Positions 1 through 10,761 of a DNA stretch of 30,784 nt are shown one piece after another (position 1 is the stretch's first letter; each line of letters opens with the position of its first letter). Origin of the DNA: Deinococcus frigens DSM 12807 (GTDB taxonomy: Bacteria; Deinococcota; Deinococci; Deinococcales; Deinococcaceae); contig NZ_JNIW01000042.1 of NCBI RefSeq assembly GCF_000701425.1, positions 1 to 30,784 of the forward strand. Reading direction: 5' to 3'. The notes beneath the pieces were generated by a model. That model had not been told where the DNA came from. It did no database searches and saw only the letters and a list, made by a program, of their open reading frames with translations. The position numbers and the translations under genes are program-made.

Positions 1-308
1 CATCTCCTGCGTCACATCCAGGGGAAGATCGTAGTGGTTCTGGACAATGCGGGTATCCATCGGGCGAAGGTGGTTCAGGCGTTCGTGGAGATCCACGAAC
101 GCCTGTCACTGGTGTATCTACCACCGTACGCGCCAGAGCTCAATCCAATTGAGCGTGTGTGGGCGTACGTCAAGCGAAATGTGTTGGGGAATTTCTGTGC
201 CCGTTCGGTCACCGTGCTCAAGGAGAAACTGGTCGGTGCCTGGCAGCGCGTCAGATACATCCAATTGCCGCGCCGCCTGATGAACTCTAATTTATGCCGC
301 GATCAATA
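1..308 (+). mobile_element. 3' end of an IS630-family insertion sequence
   Basis: Only the right-hand part of the element is in the window; the left end lies upstream of base 1. It carries the end of a DDE transposase gene running rightwards. IS630-family elements insert at TA dinucleotides, and a TA at 307-308 directly after the conserved transposase end is the most likely junction with the hsdM-like gene. The exact boundary is inferred, because the left inverted repeat cannot be compared. Confidence 0.75.
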
Positions 309-309
309 G
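1..309 (+). CDS. IS630-family transposase, C-terminal part (5' truncated by window edge)
   Basis: The frame is open from base 1 and ends at TAG 307-309. The peptide contains the second catalytic aspartate in VVLDNAGIH and the third catalytic acidic residue in the signature LPPYAPELNPIERVWAYVK, both hallmarks of the IS630/Tc1 DDE superfamily. About 102 residues are visible. The first catalytic aspartate and the helix-turn-helix region must lie upstream. The last codons overlap the apparent start of the downstream methyltransferase reading frame (ATG 294), which suggests that this ATG was supplied by the insertion sequence. Whether the full element is intact cannot be judged here. Confidence 0.9.
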   Translation, partial: HLLRHIQGKIVVVLDNAGIHRAKVVQAFVEIHERLSLVYLPPYAPELNPIERVWAYVKRNVLGNFCARSVTVLKEKLVGAWQRVRYIQLPRRLMNSNLCRDQ

Positions 310-1901
310 AGCGATATTGCTATAAGATTGTGAACGAGAATGGATTGAGGAAAGAAGTTGAAATCGCTGACATTCCTTTGTATGGGCAGGCCGAAGAAGA
401 TATTGAAAAACCAACAGTCGATCAGTTAAAAGCCGCTTCGAGTGATGCCCTACTTTTTACTTTCAGGCGTTGCCATAATTATATTGCAGGCAATCAAGGT
501 TTACAAAAACCAGAGGCGTTCTGGGAATTGCTAAAAATCATTTTTTCAAAGATTAAGGATGAGCGTGGAGATGAAATCACCTTCTATTCTACTTCAAAAG
601 AACGCTCAAGTCTTACAGGTCAAATAAAATCAAGAGAGCGTATAGGAAAGTTATTTGATGCTGTCAAAAAAGAGTATCCGGCGATTTTCAACGAAGGTGA
701 GAATATTGATTTGGATTCCAACGTACTAAACTATATTGTCTCACAACTACAAATGTATTCTCTTCTAGAAAGTGATGTTGACGTGAAAGGTCATGCTTAT
801 GAAGAAGTGGTTGGCTCAAATCTTAGGGGTGATCGTGGGGAGTTTTTTACCCCAAGGAATATTTGTAAAATGGCAGTAGGTATGCTTAATCCTGAAGAGG
901 ATCAAATTCTGCTTGATCCCGCTTGTGGCACTGGCGGATTTTTAGTTACAGCCATGAATCATGTTATTGCGAAAATATATAGCCAGGAATTAGAAAAGGA
1001 AAACAAAAGAAGTAAAGGTAATCCGGCAATAGACAAGGTGGAGCGGTTGACGCGAGACAGAGCGACACGTTACGCCAGTAGGTATGTTTACGGTATTGAC
1101 TTTAATCCTAACCTAGTCAGAGCAACTAAAATGAACATGGTCATGAATAACGATGGCTCTGGTGGATTATTCCAGGCTAACTCATTAGCTCGTCCAGTTT
1201 TGTGGACTGAGGATTTACGTAAGCTTGATCTCATGAATAAAGTGGATTTAGTTTTTTCAAATCCACCGTTTGGAACTAAAATTCCTATCGACGATCAGGG
1301 AATATTGGAACAATATGATCTTGGGCATATTTGGGAGTATGACAGGAATACGGACGTATACACAAAAACGGATAAATTGCAGAAGAGTCAGTCGCCAGAA
1401 GTATTATTTATTGAACGATGTGTCCAGTTTCTCAAACCGGGAACTGGACGTGCTGCTATTGTCTTGCCAGATGGAATACTTGGCGCTCCCGGTATGGGAT
1501 ATGTACGTGAATGGATGCTTACTCACACTCGCATTCTTGCTAGTGTAGATTTACACCCTTTTACATTTGAACCGAACGTAAGCATTCAGACGAGCGTTCT
1601 GATTTTGCAGCGTAAAACTCAAGAGGAAATTGCACTAGAAAAGGCCGCGCAAAGAAAAAATAATTACAATGTGTTTATGGCCGTTGCGGATCGCGTAGGA
1701 CACGACAAACGAGGCAATACTCTATATGTAAGAGACGACTATGGGAATGAAGTAGCCGAGGAGTATGAAGAGGATTTTTTTGAATTGAACGATGAGGGCA
1801 AAAAAGTTATTGGCAAGCGTCATGGCGTGAAAAAGATACTCGACGACAACACACAAGAAATAGTGGAGGTGTTCCGTCAATGGCTGAGCGTGCAAGACTA
1901 A
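294..1901 (+). CDS. hsdM: Type I restriction-modification DNA methyltransferase subunit (N-6 adenine), probably N-terminally truncated
   Basis: The 535-residue product is a class I N-6 adenine methyltransferase of the type I HsdM kind. The SAM-binding motif I is DPACGTGGF at residues 208-216 and the catalytic motif IV is NPPF at 323-326. The preceding region, with RCHNYIAGNQG and GEFFTPRNI, is typical of HsdM helical and catalytic domains. The first start codon (ATG 294) lies inside the insertion sequence, has no ribosome binding site, and overlaps the transposase stop. Many relatives with this architecture carry an extra HsdR_N-like domain of roughly 150-200 residues before the point where this protein begins, so the insertion has probably cut that domain off (inference). 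The gene is clearly AT-richer than the chromosome to its right, suggesting transfer. It overlaps hsdS by 22 nt. Confidence 0.85.
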   Translation: MPRSIERYCYKIVNENGLRKEVEIADIPLYGQAEEDIEKPTVDQLKAASSDALLFTFRRCHNYIAGNQGLQKPEAFWELLKIIFSKIKDERGDEITFYSTSKERSSLTGQIKSRERIGKLFDAVKKEYPAIFNEGENIDLDSNVLNYIVSQLQMYSLLESDVDVKGHAYEEVVGSNLRGDRGEFFTPRNICKMAVGMLNPEEDQILLDPACGTGGFLVTAMNHVIAKIYSQELEKENKRSKGNPAIDKVERLTRDRATRYASRYVYGIDFNPNLVRATKMNMVMNNDGSGGLFQANSLARPVLWTEDLRKLDLMNKVDLVFSNPPFGTKIPIDDQGILEQYDLGHIWEYDRNTDVYTKTDKLQKSQSPEVLFIERCVQFLKPGTGRAAIVLPDGILGAPGMGYVREWMLTHTRILASVDLHPFTFEPNVSIQTSVLILQRKTQEEIALEKAAQRKNNYNVFMAVADRVGHDKRGNTLYVRDDYGNEVAEEYEEDFFELNDEGKKVIGKRHGVKKILDDNTQEIVEVFRQWLSVQD

Positions 1902-3331
1902 ATATTCAAAAACCCGAAACACTCAAGACTCGCTTACCAGTCATTTATTCTAGTATGAGCATTCAGTCATTTACAAATGGCGAACGTCGGCTAGAAGCTG
2001 AGAATTACCTCTTAGGGGGTTTCGGCTTACGCTTGAAATTAGAATCTCTCTGTTCTGGGCAAAATTTAGGCGCTCTTGCGAATATTTGGCAGCCATCGAG
2101 ACTGAAAGCTGTATTGGTCAAAGAGAGTGTTGGTACTCCATTTTTAGCAGCAACTCAAGTGTTTGATGCACGCCCTGTTCCAAGGAAATTTCTTGCACTT
2201 GAGAAAACCTCCGAAACATCTCAGCGGTTCTTAAATCCTGGCGATTTAGTCGTAACTCGATCTGGTTCAGTTGGGCGAGCGACTATGATCAATAATTCGC
2301 ACGAAGGAATGCTAATATCTGATGATCTTTTGCGACTTTCTATCAAAGATTCAAACATGCGTGGCTGGATTTATGCGTACGTGCGAACCCGTCAAATAAG
2401 AGAGATCATGCAAAGTTCTCAGTACGGCCATGTAATAAAACATTTGGAAACGCAACATTTGAAAAGTATTCCAGTATTCTTACCAAGCGAAGAAATTATT
2501 AGGCGTTTTGCTGATATTTTCAATAAAATAACGGATTTAAGGGGGAGTTATACAACTCTGCGGAAAGAGGTTGAGAAGATCTATGAATCCGAATTAAATA
2601 TAGATCCATTATCACTGAATTTGGGCAACTATTTGACTATTAGCTCGAAACAAATATTTAGTAAGCGAAGGCGCTTTGAGTCAGGATACTATTGTCTGCC
2701 GAATAGACAGTTTGAGGGATATTTAGTAGAACAGAAGATTGACCAGGTATATTTAGGACAAGTGGCTAAATGTGAAGTCCCAAAAAGATTTAAGCATATC
2801 TATGTTAAGGAGGGAATACCCTATGTCGATAGTGCCGATATATTGGAGTTCAACCCAGACAATAAAAAGAATATAGCGCCCGGCAGCATAAATACTGAAG
2901 AGTATACGGTGGACAAAGATACGATCATTATGCCATGTTCGGGACAGATATATGGCAACCTTGGGCAAGCAATTCTATCCAATGAGTTCTTTGAAAATAA
3001 GATTCTGTCAAATCATATAATGAGAATTCATCCCAGAGAAGAAATTGATGCAGGTTATCTATGTTGTGTACTTTCACATCCAACTCTAGGCCGTCCAAGG
3101 CTCCAATCCATCGCATTTGGGCATAGCGTTCCAGAGTTGGCTCCAGAGGATATTGAAGATTTGACGGTTCCCAGACTTGGAAAGCAGATCGAAGATGAAA
3201 TCTCGCGACTATACAGGGAAGCTGCGGAGGCTCATGGTAGGGCCGACATACTAGAACGCGAACTTGAATTAGAAGCAGAGCAAGTTATTCAAAAAAGGTT
3301 AAGTCTCAAGGACTTGGCGGCGAAAAACTAA
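1880..3331 (+). CDS. hsdS: Type I restriction-modification specificity subunit
   Basis: The 483-residue product has the layout of HsdS: two target recognition domains, each followed by a helical spacer. The first domain (about residues 50-210) ends in the typical YGHVIKHLETQHLKSIPV stretch and is followed by a helix around FADIFNKITDLRGSY. The second domain (about 275-425) ends in SIAFGHSVPELAPEDIEDLTVP, followed by a glutamate-rich coiled-coil-like tail that would contact HsdM. It would determine the bipartite DNA target of the methyltransferase. ATG 1880 overlaps the end of hsdM, so the two are probably translated together. Base composition matches hsdM and not the chromosome. No restriction subunit follows; a convergent aconitase gene comes next. 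Confidence 0.88.
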   Translation: MAERARLNIQKPETLKTRLPVIYSSMSIQSFTNGERRLEAENYLLGGFGLRLKLESLCSGQNLGALANIWQPSRLKAVLVKESVGTPFLAATQVFDARPVPRKFLALEKTSETSQRFLNPGDLVVTRSGSVGRATMINNSHEGMLISDDLLRLSIKDSNMRGWIYAYVRTRQIREIMQSSQYGHVIKHLETQHLKSIPVFLPSEEIIRRFADIFNKITDLRGSYTTLRKEVEKIYESELNIDPLSLNLGNYLTISSKQIFSKRRRFESGYYCLPNRQFEGYLVEQKIDQVYLGQVAKCEVPKRFKHIYVKEGIPYVDSADILEFNPDNKKNIAPGSINTEEYTVDKDTIIMPCSGQIYGNLGQAILSNEFFENKILSNHIMRIHPREEIDAGYLCCVLSHPTLGRPRLQSIAFGHSVPELAPEDIEDLTVPRLGKQIEDEISRLYREAAEAHGRADILERELELEAEQVIQKRLSLKDLAAKN

Positions 3332-3351
3332 ATATTTAGCGATACACAATA

Positions 3352-3379
3352 ACCCCCGCCCAGTTTCCCAGGCGGGGGT
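3352..3379. terminator. Hairpin between convergent hsdS and acnA
   Basis: A perfect 9-bp stem (ACCCCCGCC at 3352-3360, GGCGGGGGT at 3371-3379) with a 10-nt loop lies 20 nt after hsdS and 24 nt after acnA on the other strand. No long T-run follows on either side, so strength as an intrinsic terminator is uncertain, but position and stability fit a bidirectional terminator. Confidence 0.7.
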
Positions 3380-3403
3380 CATCACTTCTCAACTTTTAGC
3401 GGA

Positions 3404-6127
<2,724 letters not shown>

Positions 6128-6273
6128 TGTTGGTAGCCTCCTTGCCCTCACGGGCGCTGCCCTTATGATATGCCGCGACGAGCAGAAACCGGGCGTCACC
6201 CGCCCAGTCACGACGTTCATCTTCTGTCACTACGCTAGGAACAACACACGATTTTTCTAGAAGAGGTTTTCCC

Positions 6274-7101
6274 ATGTCAGAGCAACTCGAACCCCACCAG
6301 AAAGCACGATTGACCGCCCTGGAGACCACCGTGCGCGACGGCCTGCGCGATTTTCGCCGCACCGGGCAGGCGCTGAGCGAAATCCGCGACAATGAATTCT
6401 TCCGCGCGGGCTACGGCTCCTTCGAGGCGTACCTGCAAAACCGCTGGGGCTTCACGCCACCGCAGGCCGGACGGCTGATGGACGCCGCAGATGTGGCGAG
6501 GGTGCTGGACCCGCTGGGCATCCAGCCGAAGAACGAGGCGCAGGCCCGCACCTTCAAGGCCGCCGCCAGAATCGTCACCGAACTGGAGCCAGAAGACCAG
6601 CGCGTGGTGGCCCGGCTGGTGGAAGGCGTCATGCCCCCCCAGACTGACAACGAGGAAGATTCCCCGCCCTGGGACCTGCCCGCCGCCGAGGTGCGGATCA
6701 TGGCGAGCGTGGTCAAGAAACTGGACGCAGACGCCACCGTGTATCACCCAGGCAGCGGCGCAGAGGTGCCAATGGGAACCCTCAGCGGCCCGGAACGCTA
6801 CGAGATCATCCGCACGCATGTGGACCGGAAAACCCAGGCGTACCGCGAGAAGCAGGAGGCCAGGGCCAACGCGCCGCAGTCCGAGAGGGTCAACTGGGGC
6901 GACTGGATGCTGAACTATGCCTCGCAGCACCTGGGGCCGGGGCAGCGGCTGGAGCTGGTGGTGGAACCGGACGGCAGCGGCGCTTCCCGCGCGGTGGCGA
7001 GGGTGGTGGACGGCAACACCGGCGAGGTTCTGGCGGCGGGTGCGGGGGCCGTGACGCTGAAGAAGGCGGCGCTGAATCTGGCGGCGGAGGTGCGGGGGTA
7101 G
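6274..7101 (+). CDS. Unrecognised protein with a helix-turn-helix-like N-terminal region
   Basis: I do not recognise this 275-residue protein as a named family. Residues about 20-75 (RTGQALSEIRDNEFFRAGYGSFEAYL, then RWGFTPPQAGRLMDAADV) resemble a segment common in phage and plasmid proteins, in which a short helix-turn-helix follows the GY-SFE-Y motif; a DNA-binding role is therefore possible. The middle is acidic and proline-rich (about 120-140). The C-terminus, with NTGEVLAAGAGAVTLKKAA, could be a small beta-rich domain. AAGAGG at 6261-6266 precedes ATG 6274. It is transcribed away from acnA with only 146 nt between them, and has the GC content of the chromosome, so it does not look like a recent arrival. 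Confidence 0.7.
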   Translation: MSEQLEPHQKARLTALETTVRDGLRDFRRTGQALSEIRDNEFFRAGYGSFEAYLQNRWGFTPPQAGRLMDAADVARVLDPLGIQPKNEAQARTFKAAARIVTELEPEDQRVVARLVEGVMPPQTDNEEDSPPWDLPAAEVRIMASVVKKLDADATVYHPGSGAEVPMGTLSGPERYEIIRTHVDRKTQAYREKQEARANAPQSERVNWGDWMLNYASQHLGPGQRLELVVEPDGSGASRAVARVVDGNTGEVLAAGAGAVTLKKAALNLAAEVRG

Positions 7102-7126
7102 GTCTCAAACCGTCGAAGCATCGAAC

Positions 7127-7185
7127 GGCCTGACCGCTCAGAAAATGAATCTCCTGTGTTTTCTGGGTTTTCCGGCGGTCAGACC
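7127..7185. other. Two-tier inverted repeat upstream of ggt
   Basis: An outer stem pairs GGCCTGACCGC (7127-7137) with GCGGTCAGACC (7175-7185), with one mismatch. An inner stem pairs CAGAAAA (7139-7145) with TTTTCTG (7159-7165). It lies after the stop at 7101 and 70 nt before the ggt start. It could terminate the upstream gene or act in the ggt leader; there is no clear T-run. Confidence 0.5.
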
Positions 7186-7257
7186 CACCTTCACCCATAT
7201 GTCATGCTTAAAGCTCCGAAGGTCACAATTCGCCACATTCACCTGGGGAGGGGAAAG

Positions 7258-9042
7258 ATGACACATAGCTTGAAGAAGGGCAGTTTCAAACGGGGCGTTC
7301 TGTTGCTGGGCACGGCGCTGCTGCTGGGGCAGGGCAGCCTGAGCTGGGCGCAGATGGGGTCCGGTGGGGCCAAGGTTTCCAACGCCAGCGGAACGGGCGG
7401 CGCAGTCGCCACCGTGGACCACGACGCCAGCCTGGCCGCCATGAAGATTCTGGAATCGGGCGGCAACGCGGTAGACGCGGCTGTGGCCGCCGCCGCCACT
7501 CTGGGCCTGACCGAGCCATTCTCGTGCGGCGTGGGCGGCGGCGGCTTCATGGTGGTGTATCTGGCCAGGGAAAAGCGCGTCATCACCATTGACCACCGCG
7601 AGATGGCCCCGGCGTCCTTCACGCCGTCGGTGTTTCTGGAGGGCGGCAAACCGATTGCCTTTGGCGAGCGCGTGACCAGCGGCCTCTCGGCAGGGGTGCC
7701 CGGCACGGTGATGGGCTGGCAGGAGGCGCTGCGCCGCTACGGCACCAAAACGTTCGCCGAGGTGCTGGCCCCAGCCATCGCTCTGGCCAAGAGCGGCTAC
7801 GTGGTGGACGACTACTTCCAGAGCCAGGTCAAGGACAACCAGGACCGGTTCAAGACCTTTAGCAGTTCCGCCGCGCTGTACCTGCCGGGAGGCAACCTTC
7901 CCGCCGTGGGCAGCACACTGAACAACCCGGACATGGCGCGTACTTACGAGGCCATCGCGGCGGGCGGCGCACAGGCGTTCTACACCGGGGCAATCGCGCA
8001 GGCGATGGTCAGCACGGTGAACACGCCCCCGGTTGTGCCCGGCAGCACCGCCAACGTCCGCAAGGGCAACTGGACGCTGGCCGACGTGGCCAACTACGAG
8101 GCGCGCATCCGCCAGCCCACCGTCAACACCTACCGGGGCTACGCCATTTATGGGATGCAGCCCCCCTCCAGCGGCGGCCTGACCATCGGCGAGACGCTGA
8201 ATATCCTGGAAGGCTACGACATCGCCAAGCTGAGCGAGGCGGACGCCTACCACCGCTACATTGAGGCCTCGCGCCTGGCCTTCGCGGACCGGGGCGCGTA
8301 CATGGCCGATCCCGAATACACCGACGTGCCGCAAACGGGCCTGCTGAGCAAGGACTTCGCGGCCACGCGGCGGGCATTGATCGGGGAAAAGGCGGCGGCA
8401 GGTTCGGTGCCAGCGGGCAATCCCTTCAAATTCCAGACCGACCCCAGCATCCCGCTGCTGCCCGCCCCCGCCGGGCTGGAGGGCCAGAGCACCACCCACC
8501 TGACGGTCAGCGACGCCGAGGGCAACGTCGTGTCATACACCTTTACCATCGAGACCATCGGCGGCAACGGCATGGTGGTCCCCGGCTACGGCTTCCTGCT
8601 GAACAACGAGCTGACCGACTTTGACGCCGTGGCCCCGCACCCCAATGTCCCCGAGGCGGGCAAGCGTCCGCGCTCGTCGATGAGTCCCACCATCGTCCTG
8701 AAAGACGGCAAGCCCGTGCTGGCGCTGGGCAGTCCGGGCGGCTCCACCATCATCACCACCGTGGGCCAGGCCATCATGAACATTCTGGACCGGGGCATGC
8801 CCGTGCAGGCGGCCATCGACGCGCCGCGCTTTTCGCAGCGCAACGGCGAGAAGACCACCGTGGATCAGGGCGGCGAGAACTCGGAACTGGCAAAAGCCCT
8901 GGCAGCGATGGGCCACCAGTGGTCCACCACCGACGCCAACGGCAAGCTGGCCGTCATCCAGTTTGGCGCGGATGGCAAGGTCACGGCGGCCACCGAGTCC
9001 AAACGCGGCGGCGGCGGCAGCGCGCTGGTTCAAAAGCCGTAA
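7258..9042 (+). CDS. ggt: Gamma-glutamyltransferase, exported
   Basis: This 594-residue protein belongs to the gamma-glutamyltranspeptidases, Ntn-hydrolases that cleave themselves into two subunits and transfer or hydrolyse the gamma-glutamyl group of glutathione and related peptides. The nucleophile is Thr412 in GQSTTHLTVSDAEGN, where autocleavage would occur. The glycine motif GSPGGSTIITT, which holds the substrate, is present in the small subunit. The N-terminus is a signal peptide: KKGSFKR, then a leucine-rich core, then SWAQ. GGGGAGGGG just before ATG 7258 decides the start; upstream in-frame codons would put residues before the signal peptide. Likely location is the periplasm or cell wall. 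It appears to be a single-gene unit. Confidence 0.95.
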   Translation: MTHSLKKGSFKRGVLLLGTALLLGQGSLSWAQMGSGGAKVSNASGTGGAVATVDHDASLAAMKILESGGNAVDAAVAAAATLGLTEPFSCGVGGGGFMVVYLAREKRVITIDHREMAPASFTPSVFLEGGKPIAFGERVTSGLSAGVPGTVMGWQEALRRYGTKTFAEVLAPAIALAKSGYVVDDYFQSQVKDNQDRFKTFSSSAALYLPGGNLPAVGSTLNNPDMARTYEAIAAGGAQAFYTGAIAQAMVSTVNTPPVVPGSTANVRKGNWTLADVANYEARIRQPTVNTYRGYAIYGMQPPSSGGLTIGETLNILEGYDIAKLSEADAYHRYIEASRLAFADRGAYMADPEYTDVPQTGLLSKDFAATRRALIGEKAAAGSVPAGNPFKFQTDPSIPLLPAPAGLEGQSTTHLTVSDAEGNVVSYTFTIETIGGNGMVVPGYGFLLNNELTDFDAVAPHPNVPEAGKRPRSSMSPTIVLKDGKPVLALGSPGGSTIITTVGQAIMNILDRGMPVQAAIDAPRFSQRNGEKTTVDQGGENSELAKALAAMGHQWSTTDANGKLAVIQFGADGKVTAATESKRGGGGSALVQKP

Positions 9043-9143
9043 TTTTTTAAGTTGATTGAGCCGTCTCGAAGCCAAATTCGGTTCGGCACGCTGAGGCACA
9101 TCTACCGGCAGGACACAGACAGCGTTTCAGGACTCGTATTTCC

Positions 9144-9189
9144 GATAAGGAGAGGGCAGCGCCCAATCGCACTGCCCCCTCCTGCTATC
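9144..9189. terminator. Bidirectional hairpin between ggt and the BMP gene
   Basis: GGAGAGGGCAG (9149-9159) pairs with CTGCCCCCTCC (9172-9182) with one mismatch, and GATA/TATC extends the stem to 9144 and 9189. It lies between two convergent genes and fits a shared terminator. Confidence 0.7.
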
Positions 9190-9223
9190 GGCCTGAAATG
9201 TTGACCTCTGCTGACCGCTGCAC

Positions 9224-10408
9224 TTACTTCTTCGGCTCGTCGGCCACCTGTCCGGTCACTCCGGGGGCCACCCAGGACATGCTGTTCAGGTCCGCCACGC
9301 TAATGACCTTGCCTGCCGGAACACGCAGAATACCGTTGCGGTCCTTGATCGGGCCGGTGAAGGGATCGAACTTCCCGCCCTTTTCCATCTCGGCCTTCAG
9401 GGCCATCACGCGGTCATAGACGCTGACCTGCTTGCCGCCCACGGTCATCTTTTTGGCCTTCATCTGGGGCACCCATTTGGGATTGACCGCCATGCCTTGC
9501 TGCGCGCCGAGTTCCACGCTGCCGCCGCGCAGCAGGTTCCAGTAGTCCACCTTGTCCAGGTTGCCCGCTTTGTAGGTGCCTTCATGCACCTTGGTCAGGA
9601 AGTCGATGTAGATCTTGTCCCAGTGGACCAGTTGGCCGCTGACCGCGTAATCGGGGGCGAATTTGTACATCGGCGAGTAGTGCGCGAACGAGGGGACTTT
9701 GCGCGCGGCTGCCGTCTGGACCACGGTGGCGGTGTCCTCGGTAAAGGCCAGCGCGCCCGCGCCCTCGCTGATCAGGGCCTCGGCGGCCTCGCGGGCCTTG
9801 TTGGGGTCAAACCACGCGTTGATCCACTTGACGCTCACGGTGGCCTTGGGGTTGACCGCCCGCGCGCCCAGCGCAAAGGCGCTGATGTGCCGCTTGAGTT
9901 CGGGGACCGGGAAGGCCGCCACATAGCCCAGCTTGTCGCTCTTGCTGACGGCGGCGGCCATCATGCCGTTCAGGTAATAGATCTGGTAGAAGTCGGCCAT
10001 GTAGGTGCCCATGTTCGGCGCACGCTTGAAACCGCTGGCATGCATGAACATCACCTTGGGGTATTTCTTGGCCGCCTCCAGCGTCTGGTCCATGAAGCCA
10101 AAGGACGTGGTGAAGATCACCTGGCAGTTGTCCTTGACCAGCCGGTCGATCACGGGCGTGGCCTGGCCCTCCGGCACGCTTTCCACGTATTTGGTTTCCA
10201 GCCAGGGCAGCGCCTTTTCCGTCAGCTTGCGGGCCTCGTCGTGCGCGTAGCTCCAGCCGATGTCACCCACCGGGCCAACGTAGATAAAGCAGGCTTTGAG
10301 TTTATCACCGGTCTGGGCCTGGGCGGCGGGACCGCCCGCAACGCTGAGCAGTGCGACGGACAGGGGCAGGGCAGCCAGCAGCGCTCGTTTCAGGGGGAAT
10401 CTATTCAT
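9224..10408 (-). CDS. BMP-family ABC transporter substrate-binding protein
   Basis: The 394-residue exported protein belongs to the BMP/PnrA family of periplasmic binding proteins, which commonly bind nucleosides or related compounds for an ABC importer. Family features include CFIYVGPVGDIGWSYAHDEAR near the N-terminus, VIFTTSFGFMDQ and GYVAAFPVPELKRHISAFALGAR. The signal peptide (MNRFPLKRALLAALPLSVALL, then AAQAQ) lacks a lipobox cysteine, so it is probably a free or wall-retained protein and not a lipoprotein. GGAGG 8 nt before ATG 10408 sets the start. No permease or ATPase gene adjoins it, which is unusual because such genes usually cluster. Its ligand cannot be told from sequence. Confidence 0.9.
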   Translation of the reverse strand: MNRFPLKRALLAALPLSVALLSVAGGPAAQAQTGDKLKACFIYVGPVGDIGWSYAHDEARKLTEKALPWLETKYVESVPEGQATPVIDRLVKDNCQVIFTTSFGFMDQTLEAAKKYPKVMFMHASGFKRAPNMGTYMADFYQIYYLNGMMAAAVSKSDKLGYVAAFPVPELKRHISAFALGARAVNPKATVSVKWINAWFDPNKAREAAEALISEGAGALAFTEDTATVVQTAAARKVPSFAHYSPMYKFAPDYAVSGQLVHWDKIYIDFLTKVHEGTYKAGNLDKVDYWNLLRGGSVELGAQQGMAVNPKWVPQMKAKKMTVGGKQVSVYDRVMALKAEMEKGGKFDPFTGPIKDRNGILRVPAGKVISVADLNSMSWVAPGVTGQVADEPKK

Positions 10409-10761
10409 GGGTAAACCTCCAATGAAGAATGTCGGGAATCCTCCCACATTGTGCCCGCAATTGACCGGCCATGAAGCGGGCTTGTCTGACAGCTATCCCG
10501 CGTCCCGGATGGCGTTCCAGAGTCAATGTCGCCCACGTCTACAAACGAGGAGCGCTGGGACAGCCGACAGAGGACAGCGATAGAGCACAACGACAGAGGC
10601 AGGAGGACTCGGCTTTCATACAACCTTAAGGTTTTGTTGGGCCTCCTCCCCATTTCGCAAAGCCTGTGACGGTTTGTTGAACCGATGTCGCGCAGACTGC
10701 GTATAGCTGAACGAGAGGCACAGCCCACTTCCCAGACGGCACGGCCACAGGAGGCCCACCC
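10409..10761. other. Divergent intergenic region between BMP gene and msrP
   Basis: This 353-nt gap contains no convincing gene. It holds a perfect 12-bp palindrome, AACCTTAAGGTT (10622-10633), flanked by AGGAGG (10601-10606) and CCTCCT (10642-10647), and a direct repeat CGACAGAGG at 10565-10573 and 10591-10599. These are candidate regulator sites for the divergent genes, without other support. Confidence 0.4.
10677..10707 (+). promoter_or_regulatory. Candidate promoter of msrPQ
   Basis: TTGAAC (10677-10682) and TATAGC (10702-10707) are separated by 19 nt, about 55 nt before the msrP start. The spacer is longer than the usual 17 nt, so the assignment is tentative. Confidence 0.4.

Noticed and set aside
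7138..8499. 453-codon minus-strand frame opposite ggt
   Set aside because: Antisense to conserved ggt coding sequence, with no recognisable motif or start signal.
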